Positions 1 to 5,881 are shown, counted from the stretch's first letter. The stretch is DNA of 10,897 bases from JAJTHJ01 sp046316025 (GCA_046316025.1 JBKCXU010000021.1:1-10897), one strand, 5' to 3'. Notes: a model not told the origin generated them from the letters alone. Program-made: numbers and translations.

Positions 1-81
1 CCGCTGTCGCTCGTCTACTTCGACAAGGTGGTGCTGACCCGTGCGGCGATCGCCAAGCTCGAAGAGATGCTGGCCGCCTAG
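1..81 (+). CDS. rplD: 50S ribosomal protein L4, C-terminal fragment (5' end outside window)
   Basis: The window opens in frame inside this gene. Twenty-six codons and a TAG stop encode PLSLVYFDKVVLTRAAIAKL followed by EEMLAA. This matches the C-terminal end of bacterial L4, where an FDKVV(M/L)T strand is followed by a helix ending EEML. L4 binds 23S rRNA domain I and lines the exit tunnel. In E. coli it also represses the S10 operon through the leader upstream of rpsJ; that leader would lie to the left and is not visible. The stop codon overlaps the Shine-Dalgarno sequence of rplW (TAGGAGA at 79-85). Identity rests on the tail sequence plus its position directly before rplW. Confidence 0.93.
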   Translation, partial: PLSLVYFDKVVLTRAAIAKLEEMLAA

Positions 82-91
82 GAGACGCGCG

Positions 92-388
92 ATGGACAAC
101 GGACGTTTGTACAACGTGATCATGGCGCCGATCGTGTCCGAAAAGAGCACGATGCTCGGCGAAAAACACAACCAGATCGCCTTTCGCGTGCGGCCCGACG
201 CCACGCGGCAGGAGGTCAAGGCCGCGGTCGAGCTGCTGTTCAAGGTGCAGGTCGACGGCGTTCGGATCCTGAACCAGAAGGGCAAGCAAAAGCGCTTCGG
301 CCGCTTCGAGGGCAAGCGCAGCAACGTACGCAAGGCGTACGTCAGCCTCAAAGCGGGTCAGGAAATCAACTTCGCAGAGGTGAAGTAG
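92..388 (+). CDS. rplW: 50S ribosomal protein L23
   Basis: This 98-residue protein is the usual length for L23. It starts MDNGRLYNVIMAPIVSEKST, which is the family's opening APxxSEKS strand. The extended loop lies around residues 60-80 (NQKGKQKRFGRFEGKR), and the final strand carries KAYVSLKAGQEINF. L23 sits at the tunnel exit and docks trigger factor and SRP. A longer in-frame reading from 41 exists, but it would overlap rplD and has no homology. The ATG at 92 lies 6 bases after AGGAGA at 80-85 and gives the family N-terminus. The gap to rplD is 10 bp. The TAG stop abuts the rplB ATG with no spacer, so the rplB ribosome-binding site (GAGGTG, 376-381) lies inside this gene. Confidence 0.97.
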   Translation: MDNGRLYNVIMAPIVSEKSTMLGEKHNQIAFRVRPDATRQEVKAAVELLFKVQVDGVRILNQKGKQKRFGRFEGKRSNVRKAYVSLKAGQEINFAEVK

Positions 389-1216
389 ATGCCGCTCGTC
401 AAAGTCAAACCCACCTCGGCCGGGCGCCGCGCGCTGGTCAAGGTCGTGCACCCGCACCTGCACAAGGGCGAGCCGTACCTGCCGCTCACCGAAAAAAAAA
501 TCCGCGGCTCGGGCCGCAATAACGCCGGCCGCGTGACGATGCGGCATCAGGGCGGCGGCCACAAGCAGCGCTACCGGATCGTCGATTTCAAGCGCGACAA
601 GGACGGCATCGCCGGCCGCGTCGAGCGGCTGGAGTACGACCCCAACCGCTCCGCACACTTGGCGCTGGTTCTGTACGCCGACGGCGAGCGCCGCTACATG
701 ATCGCCCCCAAGGGCCTCACGGTCGGCGCCGAAGTCATGAGCGGAACCGATGCGCCGATCAAGGTCGGCAATGCCAAGCGACTGCGCAACATCCCGGTCG
801 GCACCTCGATCCACTGCATCGAGATGACACCCGGCAAGGGGGCGCAGATCGCGCGTTCCGCCGGCACCGCCGCGCAGCTGCTGGCGCGCGAGGGCGACTA
901 CGCGCAGGTGCGCTTGCGCTCGGGCGAAATCCGCCGCGTGCACGTCGAGTGCCGCGCCACCATCGGCGAAGTCGGCAACGAAGAAAACAACCTGCGGCAG
1001 TTCGGCAAGGCCGGGGCCAAGCGCTGGCGCGGCGTGCGCCCGACGGTGCGCGGCGTGGTGATGAACCCGATCGACCACCCGCACGGCGGCGGCGAAGGCC
1101 GCACCGGCACCAAGCGCGATCCGGTCAGTCCCTGGGGCACGCTGTCCAAGGGCTACCGCACCCGCAAGAACAAGCGCACCGATTCGATGATCGTGTCTCG
1201 TCGCCACGGCAAGTAA
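389..1216 (+). CDS. rplB: 50S ribosomal protein L2
   Basis: L2 is a 275-residue primary 23S rRNA binder needed for subunit joining and the peptidyl-transferase centre. The N-terminal OB-like half contains the basic RNN..GRVTMRHQGGGHKQRYR stretch at residues 43-63. The C-terminal SH3-like domain carries DHPHGGGEGRTGTKRDPVSP at 229-248, the family signature with the conserved histidine implicated in the peptidyl-transferase region. The tail KGYRTRKNKRT is also typical. Length matches the bacterial norm. The gene starts on the base after the rplW stop, which implies translational coupling. A run of nine A residues at 492-500 (codons 35-38, Glu-Lys-Lys-Ile) is unusual in such GC-rich DNA, but the reading frame is intact. 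Confidence 0.98.
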   Translation: MPLVKVKPTSAGRRALVKVVHPHLHKGEPYLPLTEKKIRGSGRNNAGRVTMRHQGGGHKQRYRIVDFKRDKDGIAGRVERLEYDPNRSAHLALVLYADGERRYMIAPKGLTVGAEVMSGTDAPIKVGNAKRLRNIPVGTSIHCIEMTPGKGAQIARSAGTAAQLLAREGDYAQVRLRSGEIRRVHVECRATIGEVGNEENNLRQFGKAGAKRWRGVRPTVRGVVMNPIDHPHGGGEGRTGTKRDPVSPWGTLSKGYRTRKNKRTDSMIVSRRHGK

Positions 1217-1228
1217 GAGGACCGACCC

Positions 1229-1519
1229 ATGTCCCGTTCACTGAAAAAAGGCCCGTTTATCGACGGCCATTTGCTGAAGAAGGTCGAGACCGCGACCGCC
1301 GGCAAGGACAAGCGCCCGATCAAGACCTGGTCGCGCCGCTCCACCATCGTGCCGGAGTTCATCGGCCTGACCATCGCCGTGCACAACGGCAAGCAGCATG
1401 TGCCCGTGTACATCAACGAGCAGATGGTCGGCCACAAGCTGGGCGAGTTTGCGCTGACGCGCACCTTCAAGGGCCACTCCGCGGACAAGAAGACCGCGGG
1501 GCCGGGCGCCAAAAAGTAA
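1229..1519 (+). CDS. rpsS: 30S ribosomal protein S19
   Basis: S19 is a 96-residue head protein that pairs with S13 near the A-site finger. The start MSRSLKKGPFIDGHLLKKVE is diagnostic. WSRRSTIVPEFIG lies at residues 34-46 and VYINEQMVGHKLGEFALTRT at 60-79, the S19 signature. The last dozen residues (DKKTAGPGAKK) form a slightly long basic tail; the E. coli protein has 92 residues. The spacer after rplB is 12 bp. The stop codon of rplB is fused to the Shine-Dalgarno sequence (TAAGAGGA, 1214-1221), about 7 bases ahead of the ATG. Confidence 0.98.
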   Translation: MSRSLKKGPFIDGHLLKKVETATAGKDKRPIKTWSRRSTIVPEFIGLTIAVHNGKQHVPVYINEQMVGHKLGEFALTRTFKGHSADKKTAGPGAKK

Positions 1520-1528
1520 GAGGCCACG

Positions 1529-1867
1529 ATGGAAACCACTGCATCCGTGCGCGGCGTGCGCCTGTCGGCGCAGAAGGGTCGGCTGGTGGCCGACCTGATT
1601 CGCGGCAAACCCGTGGACAAGGCGCTCAATATCCTGTCGTTCACGCAGAAGAAGGCCGCCGGCATCATCAAGAAGGCGCTGGAGTCGGCGATTGCCAACG
1701 CCGAGCACAACGACGGCGCCGACATCGACGAGCTGCGCGTGACGAGCATCTTCGTCGAAAAGGGTGCGTCGCTGCGGCGCTCCTTCGCCCGTGCCAAAGG
1801 CCGTGGCAACCGCATCGAGAAGCAGACCTGCCACGTGTTCGTGACGGTCGGCGACCGCGCCAAGTAA
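1529..1867 (+). CDS. rplV: 50S ribosomal protein L22
   Basis: L22 has 112 residues, close to the usual 110. It binds several 23S rRNA domains, and its long beta-hairpin lines the exit tunnel, where macrolide-resistance changes occur. Seen here: VRGVRLSAQKGRLVADLIRG at residues 7-26, the helical core with AIANAEHN at 55-62, then VEKGASLRRSFARAKGRGNR at 76-95 forming the tunnel hairpin. CHVFVTVGD closes the fold. The gap from rpsS is 9 bp, with the rpsS stop again fused to the Shine-Dalgarno sequence (TAAGAGG, 1517-1523). No deviation is visible in the hairpin. Confidence 0.98.
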   Translation: METTASVRGVRLSAQKGRLVADLIRGKPVDKALNILSFTQKKAAGIIKKALESAIANAEHNDGADIDELRVTSIFVEKGASLRRSFARAKGRGNRIEKQTCHVFVTVGDRAK

Positions 1868-1876
1868 GAGGACACC

Positions 1877-2797
1877 ATGGGACAGAAAATCAACCCGACC
1901 GGCTTCCGGCTCGCGGTCACGCGCGACTGGAATTCGCGCTGGTTTGCCACCGGCAAAGACTTTGGCCGCATGCTGGCCGAAGACCTCAAGGTGCGCGAGT
2001 ACCTGCGCAAGAAGCTGCGCAACGCCGCGGTTGGCCGCATCCTGATCGAGCGGCCCGCCAAGAACGCGCGCATCACCGTGTTCTCGGCCCGCCCCGGTGT
2101 GGTGATCGGCAAGAAGGGCGAGGACATCGAGGCGCTGAAGGCGGGCCTGACCAAGATGATGGGCGTGCCGGTGCACGTCAACATCGACGAAATCCGCAAG
2201 CCCGAGCTCGACGCGCAATTGATCGCCGACTCGATCACCCAGCAGCTCGAAAAGCGCATCATGTTCCGCCGCGCGATGAAGCGGGCGATGCAAAACGCCA
2301 TGCGCCTGGGTGCGCAGGGCATCAAGATCATGAGCGCGGGCCGCTTGAACGGCATCGAGATCGCGCGCACCGAGTGGTATCGCGAAGGCCGCGTGCCGCT
2401 GCACACGCTGCGCGCCCATGTCGAATACGGCACCTCGGAAGCCAAGACCACGTACGGCGTGATCGGCGTGAAGGTTTGGGTCTACAAGGGCGACACGCTG
2501 GGCCGCAACGACGCGCCCGCCGCCGAGGCCGCGCCCGAGCAGCGCGAAGAGCCACGCCGCCGCGGCCCGAGCGACCGCCCCGGTGGTGGTCGTCCGGCCG
2601 GCGCCGGTGCCGGTGCCGGCCGTCGCGCGCCGCGCAAGACGGCCGAGGCCAAGCCCGATGCCGCCGCCGCACCGGAAGCGCCCAAGCCGGCCGATGCCGC
2701 CGAAGCCAAGCCGGTGGTCAAGCGCGTGCGCAAGGTCGCCGCCAAGACAGCGACGGCGCCCGCCGATGCCAAGCCCGCCAAGAAGGACGGGGAGTAA
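1877..2797 (+). CDS. rpsC: 30S ribosomal protein S3 with a long Ala/Pro/Lys-rich C-terminal tail
   Basis: S3 lies at the mRNA entry tunnel on the 30S head and contributes to ribosomal helicase activity. The start MGQKINPTGFRL is diagnostic. The type-II KH domain carries VVIGKKGEDI with the GxxG loop at residues 78-81. The C-terminal domain shows RLNGIEIARTEWYREGRVPL (156-175), and the conserved core ends near VKVWVYKGDTL (198-208). Residues 209-306 form a low-complexity tail. It holds an Arg/Gly segment (230-253, including GAGAGAGRR) and then Ala/Lys/Pro repeats (EAKPDAAAAPEAPKPADAAE). Total length is 306 residues against 233 in E. coli. Frame and base composition continue without a break into the tail, so it looks genuine rather than a frameshift. 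The gap to rplV is 9 bp. Confidence 0.97.
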   Translation: MGQKINPTGFRLAVTRDWNSRWFATGKDFGRMLAEDLKVREYLRKKLRNAAVGRILIERPAKNARITVFSARPGVVIGKKGEDIEALKAGLTKMMGVPVHVNIDEIRKPELDAQLIADSITQQLEKRIMFRRAMKRAMQNAMRLGAQGIKIMSAGRLNGIEIARTEWYREGRVPLHTLRAHVEYGTSEAKTTYGVIGVKVWVYKGDTLGRNDAPAAEAAPEQREEPRRRGPSDRPGGGRPAGAGAGAGRRAPRKTAEAKPDAAAAPEAPKPADAAEAKPVVKRVRKVAAKTATAPADAKPAKKDGE

Positions 2798-2800
2798 CCC

Positions 2801-3217
2801 ATGCTGCAACCCGCACGACGCAAGTACCGCAAGGACCAGAAGGGCCGCAACCGGGGCATCGCTACGCGCGGCGCCAACGTGTCCTTCGGCGAGTTCGGCC
2901 TCAAGGCCACCGAGCGCGGCCGCCTGACCGCGCGCCAGATCGAAGCCGCGCGCCGCGCATTGAGCCGCCACATCAAGCGCGGCGGCCGTATCTGGATTCG
3001 CATCTTTCCGGACAAGCCGATTTCGCAAAAGCCGGCCGAAGTCCGCATGGGCAACGGCAAGGGCAACCCCGAGTACTGGGTGGCGCAGATCCAGCCCGGC
3101 AAGGTGCTGTACGAAATGGATGGCGTCGACGAGACGCTGGCGCGCGAGGCCTTCGCCCTTGCCGCCGCCAAGCTGCCGGTGAAGACCGTGTTCGTCACCC
3201 GCCAGCTCGGGCAGTAA
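2801..3217 (+). CDS. rplP: 50S ribosomal protein L16
   Basis: L16 has 138 residues and contacts the elbow of A-site and P-site tRNA on the 50S subunit. The N-terminus MLQPARRKYRKDQKGRNRG, the segment FGLKATERGRLTARQIEAAR (32-51) and the segment RIWIRIFPDKPISQKP (63-78) are characteristic. VRMGNGKGNPEYWVAQIQPG follows at 81-100. Arg82 in VRMG aligns with E. coli Arg81, the residue hydroxylated by the YcfD/RoxA oxygenase, so that modification is possible here if the enzyme is encoded elsewhere. The start lies only 3 bp after the rpsC stop, and the Shine-Dalgarno sequence (GGGGAG, 2789-2794) overlaps the end of rpsC. Coupled translation with S3 is likely. Confidence 0.98.
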   Translation: MLQPARRKYRKDQKGRNRGIATRGANVSFGEFGLKATERGRLTARQIEAARRALSRHIKRGGRIWIRIFPDKPISQKPAEVRMGNGKGNPEYWVAQIQPGKVLYEMDGVDETLAREAFALAAAKLPVKTVFVTRQLGQ

Positions 3218-3229
3218 AGGAGCCAGCAG

Positions 3230-3424
3230 ATGGAAGCCAAGGAACTGCGCGCCAAGGATGCCGCGGCGCTCGCCAAGGAGCTGCAAGACCTGCAAAAGGC
3301 GCACTTTTCGCTGCGCATGCAAAAGGCCACGCAGCAGTTGAACAACACCGCCCAGATCCGTGCCGTGCGCCGCGACATCGCGCGCGCGCGCACCGTGCTG
3401 GGCCAGAAGGCAGCCGGCAAATGA
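3230..3424 (+). CDS. rpmC: 50S ribosomal protein L29
   Basis: L29 is a small two-helix protein of 64 residues that sits beside L23 at the tunnel exit. The sequence opens MEAKELRAKDAAALAKELQD and continues with the family's helix-loop LQKAHFSLRMQKATQQLNNT. It closes with IRAVRRDIARARTVLGQ, matching the usual (I/V)R..RR.IAR..T pattern. The ATG follows an AAAGGAG Shine-Dalgarno sequence (3217-3223) by 6 bases. The TGA stop overlaps the rpsQ ATG by four bases (ATGA at 3421-3424), so ribosomes finishing L29 can re-initiate directly on S17. Confidence 0.97.
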   Translation: MEAKELRAKDAAALAKELQDLQKAHFSLRMQKATQQLNNTAQIRAVRRDIARARTVLGQKAAGK

Positions 3425-3687
3425 CGACCGACAGGAAAGTCCAACGCTCGCTCGTCGGGCGTGTGGTCAGCAACAAGATGGACAAGACCGTCACCGTGCT
3501 GATCGAGCGCAAGGTCAAGCATCCGGTCTACGGCAAGTACATGACGCAGTCGACCAAACTGCACGCGCACGACGAGAGCAACGCGATCAACGAGGGCGAC
3601 CTGGTCGAAATCGTTGCTGCCAAGCCGCGCGCCAAGACCAAGTCGTGGGCGGTGGCGCGTGTGGTGGAAACTGGCCGCACCCTGTGA
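3421..3687 (+). CDS. rpsQ: 30S ribosomal protein S17
   Basis: S17 is an 88-residue OB-fold protein that binds helices 7 and 11 of 16S rRNA early in 30S assembly. The product MTTDRKVQRSLVGRVVSNKM is followed by DKTVTVLIERKVKHPVYGKY (21-40) and by GDLVEIVAAKPRAKTKSWAV (59-78), which contains the S17 signature. This frame is open for more than 2 kb upstream because of the GC-rich composition, so an automatic caller may start it far too early. The correct start is the ATG at 3421, inside the ATGA overlap with rpmC, which gives the family N-terminus and length. This is the last gene before the 211-bp gap, so it is probably the end of the S10 operon. Confidence 0.97.
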   Translation: MTTDRKVQRSLVGRVVSNKMDKTVTVLIERKVKHPVYGKYMTQSTKLHAHDESNAINEGDLVEIVAAKPRAKTKSWAVARVVETGRTL

Positions 3688-3699
3688 GCGGAGTGTGGC

Positions 3700-3729
3700 T
3701 TGCGTCGAACACAAGTTAACGGCTAGAAT
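3700..3729 (+). promoter_or_regulatory. Probable sigma70 promoter of the spc operon
   Basis: TTGCGT (3700-3705) and TAGAAT (3724-3729) are separated by 18 bp and match the -35 and -10 consensus at four and five of six positions. The bases after the -10 element (CTCGGGC) are G/C-rich, as in stringently controlled ribosomal promoters, although control by ppGpp is inference. The expected transcription start is about 3735-3738. The site lies in the only sizeable gap between the S10 and spc gene groups, the position of the spc promoter in E. coli. Confidence 0.7.
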
Positions 3730-3734
3730 CTCGG

Positions 3735-3756
3735 GCTTCGCGTTTTAGTGCGAAGC
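3735..3756 (+). promoter_or_regulatory. Perfect 7-bp hairpin at the presumed 5' end of the spc transcript
   Basis: GCTTCGC (3735-3741) and GCGAAGC (3750-3756) are perfect inverted repeats around an 8-base loop (GTTTTAGT), with a possible extra G-U pair closing the loop. No T-run follows, so it does not read as an intrinsic terminator. It begins almost exactly where transcription from the upstream promoter should start. A 5'-terminal stem could protect the mRNA from decay or take part in leader regulation; both roles are inference. Confidence 0.55.
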
Positions 3757-3898
3757 GACACCGGGGCCGCCGGCGCGTTAGTTCCTCCTGCAGCAGGCAG
3801 GCACGCGGGACGGACGTGGCGGTGGCCTCCCGACCCGGACGGGACCAAGACTGACCGCGCGGCCGTGTGGCCTGGCGGGACAAGTTGGGGCAGACAAG

Positions 3899-4267
3899 AT
3901 GATTCAGATGCAGACGGTGCTGGACGTCGCCGACAACACGGGCGCGCGTTCGGTGATGTGTATCAAGGTGCTCGGCGGCTCCAAGCGTCGCTATGCGCAA
4001 ATCGGCGACGTGATCAAGGTGTCGATCAAGGACGCGGCACCCCGCGGCCGCGTCAAAAAGGGCGAGGTCTACTCGGCCGTGGTCGTGCGCACCGCCAGCG
4101 GCCTGCGCCGGCCCGATGGCTCGGCGATCAAGTTCGACCGCAACGCCGCCGTGCTGCTCAACCCGAAGCTGGAGCCCATCGGCACCCGCATCTTCGGCCC
4201 GGTCACGCGCGAACTGCGTACCGAGCGCTTCATGAAGATCGTGTCGCTGGCCCCGGAAGTGCTGTAA
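3899..4267 (+). CDS. rplN: 50S ribosomal protein L14
   Basis: L14 has 122 residues, the usual bacterial length. It contacts L19 and 16S helix 14, forms intersubunit bridge B8 and is the binding site of the silencing factor RsfS. The N-terminus MIQMQTVLDVADNTGARSVM and the following CIKVLGGSKRRYAQIGD are diagnostic. The signature region RVKKGEVYSAVVVRTASGLR lies at 51-70, and GPVTRELRTERFMKIVSLAP at 100-119. This is the first gene of the spc operon. Its ribosome-binding site is weak: only GGGG at 3887-3890, eight bases before the ATG. Expression may therefore depend on leader structure or on transcript read-through. Confidence 0.98.
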   Translation: MIQMQTVLDVADNTGARSVMCIKVLGGSKRRYAQIGDVIKVSIKDAAPRGRVKKGEVYSAVVVRTASGLRRPDGSAIKFDRNAAVLLNPKLEPIGTRIFGPVTRELRTERFMKIVSLAPEVL

Positions 4268-4279
4268 GGAGCGATGAGC

Positions 4280-4597
4280 ATGGAACGGATTCGCAAGGGC
4301 GACGAGGTGATCGTGATCGCCGGTCGCGACAAGGGCAAGCGCGGCACCGTGCTGGCGCGCGTGGACGAGCGCCACGTGACGGTCGAGGGCATCAACATGG
4401 TCAAAAAGCATGTGCGCCCGAACCCGATGAAGAACCAGCCCGGCGGCATCGTCGACAAGACCATGCCGATCGATGTGTCGAACGTGATGCTGTTCAACCC
4501 GGCCACCAGCAAGGGCGGCCGGGTCGGCTTCAAGTTGGTCGACGGCAAGAAGGTGCGCGTCTTCAAGGGCAGCGGCGCCGTCGTCGGCGCCAAGTAA
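4280..4597 (+). CDS. rplX: 50S ribosomal protein L24
   Basis: L24 is a 50S assembly initiator that binds the 5' end of 23S rRNA. The product from the second ATG is 105 residues, close to the 104 of E. coli. The KOW motif spans roughly residues 3-30 (RIRKGDEVIVIAGRDKGKRG). GINMVKKHVRPNPMKNQPGG follows at 37-56, with DVSNVMLFNP downstream. Two in-frame ATGs lie at 4274 and 4280. AAGGAG (4266-4271) is only 2 bases from the first but 8 from the second, and MERIRKGDEV matches the family N-terminus, so 4280 is preferred. The stop of rplN is part of that Shine-Dalgarno sequence. Confidence 0.96.
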   Translation: MERIRKGDEVIVIAGRDKGKRGTVLARVDERHVTVEGINMVKKHVRPNPMKNQPGGIVDKTMPIDVSNVMLFNPATSKGGRVGFKLVDGKKVRVFKGSGAVVGAK

Positions 4598-4609
4598 CGG
4601 GGGATGGAC

Positions 4610-5149
4610 ATGGCGCGTTTTCAGACCCAGTACCGCGAGAAGGTCGTGCCCGACCTGATGAAAAAGTTCGGCTACAAGAGCGTGATGCAGGTACCGCGCA
4701 TCGCCAAGATCACCCTGAACATGGGGGTCGGCGAGGCGGTCAACGACAAGAAGAACATCGACATGGCCGTGGGCGACATGATCAAGATCGCCGGCCAGAA
4801 GCCCGTGGTGACCAAGACCCGCAAGGCGATCGCCAACTTCAAGATTCGCGAAGGCCTGGCCATCGGCTGCATGGTCACGCTGCGCGGCACCCGGATGTAC
4901 GAGTTCCTCGACCGCCTGGTCACCGTGGCGCTGCCGCGCGTGCGCGATTTTCGCGGCGTGTCGGGCCGTGCCTTCGACGGCCGCGGCAACTACAGCCTGG
5001 GCCTGAAAGAGCAGATCATCTTCCCCGAGATCGAGTACGACAAGATCGACAAGCTGCGGGGCATGAACATCAGCATCACCACCACGGCGAAGACCGACGA
5101 GGAGGCCAAGGCCCTGCTCGCCGCCTTCCGCTTCCCGTTCCGTAACTAA
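4610..5149 (+). CDS. rplE: 50S ribosomal protein L5
   Basis: L5 binds 5S rRNA and forms part of the central protuberance and the bridge to S13. The 179-residue product contains SVMQVPRIAKITLNMGVGEA (24-43), the family signature. It also has KPVVTKTRKAIANFKIREGL (64-83), the segment RVRDFRGVSGRAFDGRGNYS (110-129) and FPEIEYDKIDKLRGMNI. An ATG at 4604 would add two residues but overlaps the Shine-Dalgarno block GGGGGA (4599-4604). The ATG at 4610, five bases downstream of that block, gives MARFQ and the usual length. In E. coli, S8 represses the spc operon at the L24-L5 junction; no clear copy of that RNA site was recognised here. Confidence 0.97.
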   Translation: MARFQTQYREKVVPDLMKKFGYKSVMQVPRIAKITLNMGVGEAVNDKKNIDMAVGDMIKIAGQKPVVTKTRKAIANFKIREGLAIGCMVTLRGTRMYEFLDRLVTVALPRVRDFRGVSGRAFDGRGNYSLGLKEQIIFPEIEYDKIDKLRGMNISITTTAKTDEEAKALLAAFRFPFRN

Positions 5150-5151
5150 GC

Positions 5152-5164
5152 GGGTGACCAATTG
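5152..5164 (+). promoter_or_regulatory. Ribosome-binding site and TTG start of rpsN
   Basis: GGGTGA (5152-5157) is followed by four bases and the TTG start codon (5162-5164). The rplE stop lies at 5147-5149. A GTG at 5154-5156 is out of the rpsN frame. The spacing is short and the start codon weak, so efficient S14 synthesis probably relies on coupling to L5 translation; that last point is inference. Confidence 0.7.
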
Positions 5165-5467
5165 GCCAAGAAATCGATCGTCCTGCGTAACTCCAAGCGC
5201 CAAGCCTTGGTGAAGAAGTACGCCAGCAAGCGCGCCGAACTGAAGGCGGCCATCAACGACGCCACCCGCTCGATGGAAGAGCGGATGGACGCGCGCCGTG
5301 CACTGGAAGCGCTGCCGCGCAACGCCAGCCCGACCCGCGTGCGCAACCGCTGCGCGCTGACCGGCCGGCCGCGCGGCACGTTTCGCAAGTTCGGCCTGGG
5401 CCGCGCCAAGATTCGCGAAGCCGCCATGCGCGGCGACATTCCGGGCCTGGTCAAGGCGAGCTGGTAA
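5162..5467 (+). CDS. rpsN: 30S ribosomal protein S14 (zinc-free form), TTG start
   Basis: S14 is a 30S head protein of 101 residues. Reading from TTG at 5162 gives MAKKSIVLRNSKRQALVKKY, the family N-terminus. NRCALTGRPRGTFRKFGLGR (62-81) is the S14 signature, and the tail ends IPGLVKASW. This is the long form without the two CxxC zinc motifs; a single Cys64 remains. No in-frame ATG or GTG precedes the TTG after the rplE stop, and the next in-frame ATG (residue 38) would remove the conserved N-terminus. The Shine-Dalgarno sequence GGGTGA (5152-5157) lies four bases upstream. TTG is rare for a highly expressed ribosomal gene, so this is the most unusual start in the window. Confidence 0.96.
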   Translation: MAKKSIVLRNSKRQALVKKYASKRAELKAAINDATRSMEERMDARRALEALPRNASPTRVRNRCALTGRPRGTFRKFGLGRAKIREAAMRGDIPGLVKASW

Positions 5468-5485
5468 GGACGAGGGAGAGTTCGC

Positions 5486-5881
5486 ATGAGCATGAGTGAT
5501 CCGATTGCCGACATGCTGACCCGCATCCGCAACGCACAGCGGGTGGAGAAGACCGAGGTCGTCATGCCGTCGTCCAAAGTGAAGGTGGCCATCGCCAAGG
5601 TGCTGGCCGACGAGGGCTACATCGAGGGCTTCCAGATCGCCGACAACGACGGCAAGCCGCAACTGCACATCGGCCTGAAGTACTACGCCGGGCGGCCCGT
5701 GATCGAGCGGCTGGAGCGCGTTTCGCGCCCGGGCCTGCGCGTCTACAAGCGGCGCGACAGCATCCCGCAGGTGATGAACGGCCTGGGGGTGGCCATTGTC
5801 TCCACCCCGCAGGGCGTGATGACCGACCGCAAGGCGCGCGCCACCGGGGTCGGCGGCGAAGTTCTCTGCTACGTCGCGTAA
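5486..5881 (+). CDS. rpsH: 30S ribosomal protein S8
   Basis: S8 is a primary binder of 16S rRNA helix 21 and, in E. coli, the translational repressor of the spc operon. The 131-residue product starts MSMSDPIADMLTRIRNAQRV, as most proteobacterial S8 proteins do. It continues with VMPSSKVKVAIAKVLADEGY (26-45) and ends with the RNA-binding signature GLGVAIVSTPQGVMTDRKAR at 99-118, then GVGGEVLCYVA. Two ATGs lie at 5486 and 5492. The first follows GGGAGAG (5474-5480) by five bases and gives the family MSM start. The gap to rpsN is 18 bp. All core RNA-binding positions look intact, so feedback control by S8 is plausible. Confidence 0.98.
   Translation: MSMSDPIADMLTRIRNAQRVEKTEVVMPSSKVKVAIAKVLADEGYIEGFQIADNDGKPQLHIGLKYYAGRPVIERLERVSRPGLRVYKRRDSIPQVMNGLGVAIVSTPQGVMTDRKARATGVGGEVLCYVA

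Larger units (their letters stand above)
3688..3898 (+). other. Intergenic region between S10 and spc operons (spc promoter and untranslated leader)
   Basis: These 211 bp between rpsQ and rplN hold no convincing coding region, and the presumed leader contains no ATG. The left end carries a sigma70-like promoter (3700-3729) and a short perfect hairpin (3735-3756). The rest is a GC-rich leader of roughly 160 nt with three copies of CGGGAC (3806-3811, 3840-3845, 3876-3881). It also has a CCTCCT block (3784-3789), a possible hairpin TCCCG/CGGGA (3828-3832 with 3840-3844) and a broken stem at 3855-3878. A GGGG (3887-3890) eight bases before the rplN ATG is the only visible Shine-Dalgarno sequence. 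No terminator with a T-run is seen at the end of rpsQ, so read-through from the S10 operon remains possible. Confidence 0.8.

Noticed and set aside
1238..3322. 694-codon antisense open frame opposite rpsS to rpmC
   Set aside because: Composition artefact: stop codons are rare on the opposite strand of GC-rich genes. The sense strand encodes conserved proteins throughout.
949..3420. Very long + strand open frame (over 800 codons) running into rpsQ
   Set aside because: It overlaps five well-supported genes in another frame, is Arg/Gln/Pro-rich like a frame-shifted GC-rich gene, and matches no family. Only its last 88 codons (rpsQ) are real.
3735..3756. Intrinsic terminator of the S10 operon
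   Set aside because: The hairpin has no following T-run and begins where the spc transcript should start, so a 5' leader role fits better.
4598..4640. S8-binding repressor site at the rplX-rplE junction as in E. coli
   Set aside because: No clear mimic of 16S helix 21 could be recognised by eye around the rplE start; a covariance search would be needed to claim it.
3716..5668. 650-codon antisense open frame
   Set aside because: It lies wholly opposite the spc leader, rplN, rplX, rplE, rpsN and part of rpsH. The His/Asp/Leu-rich translation is typical of the complement of GC-rich coding DNA, and no domain is recognisable.
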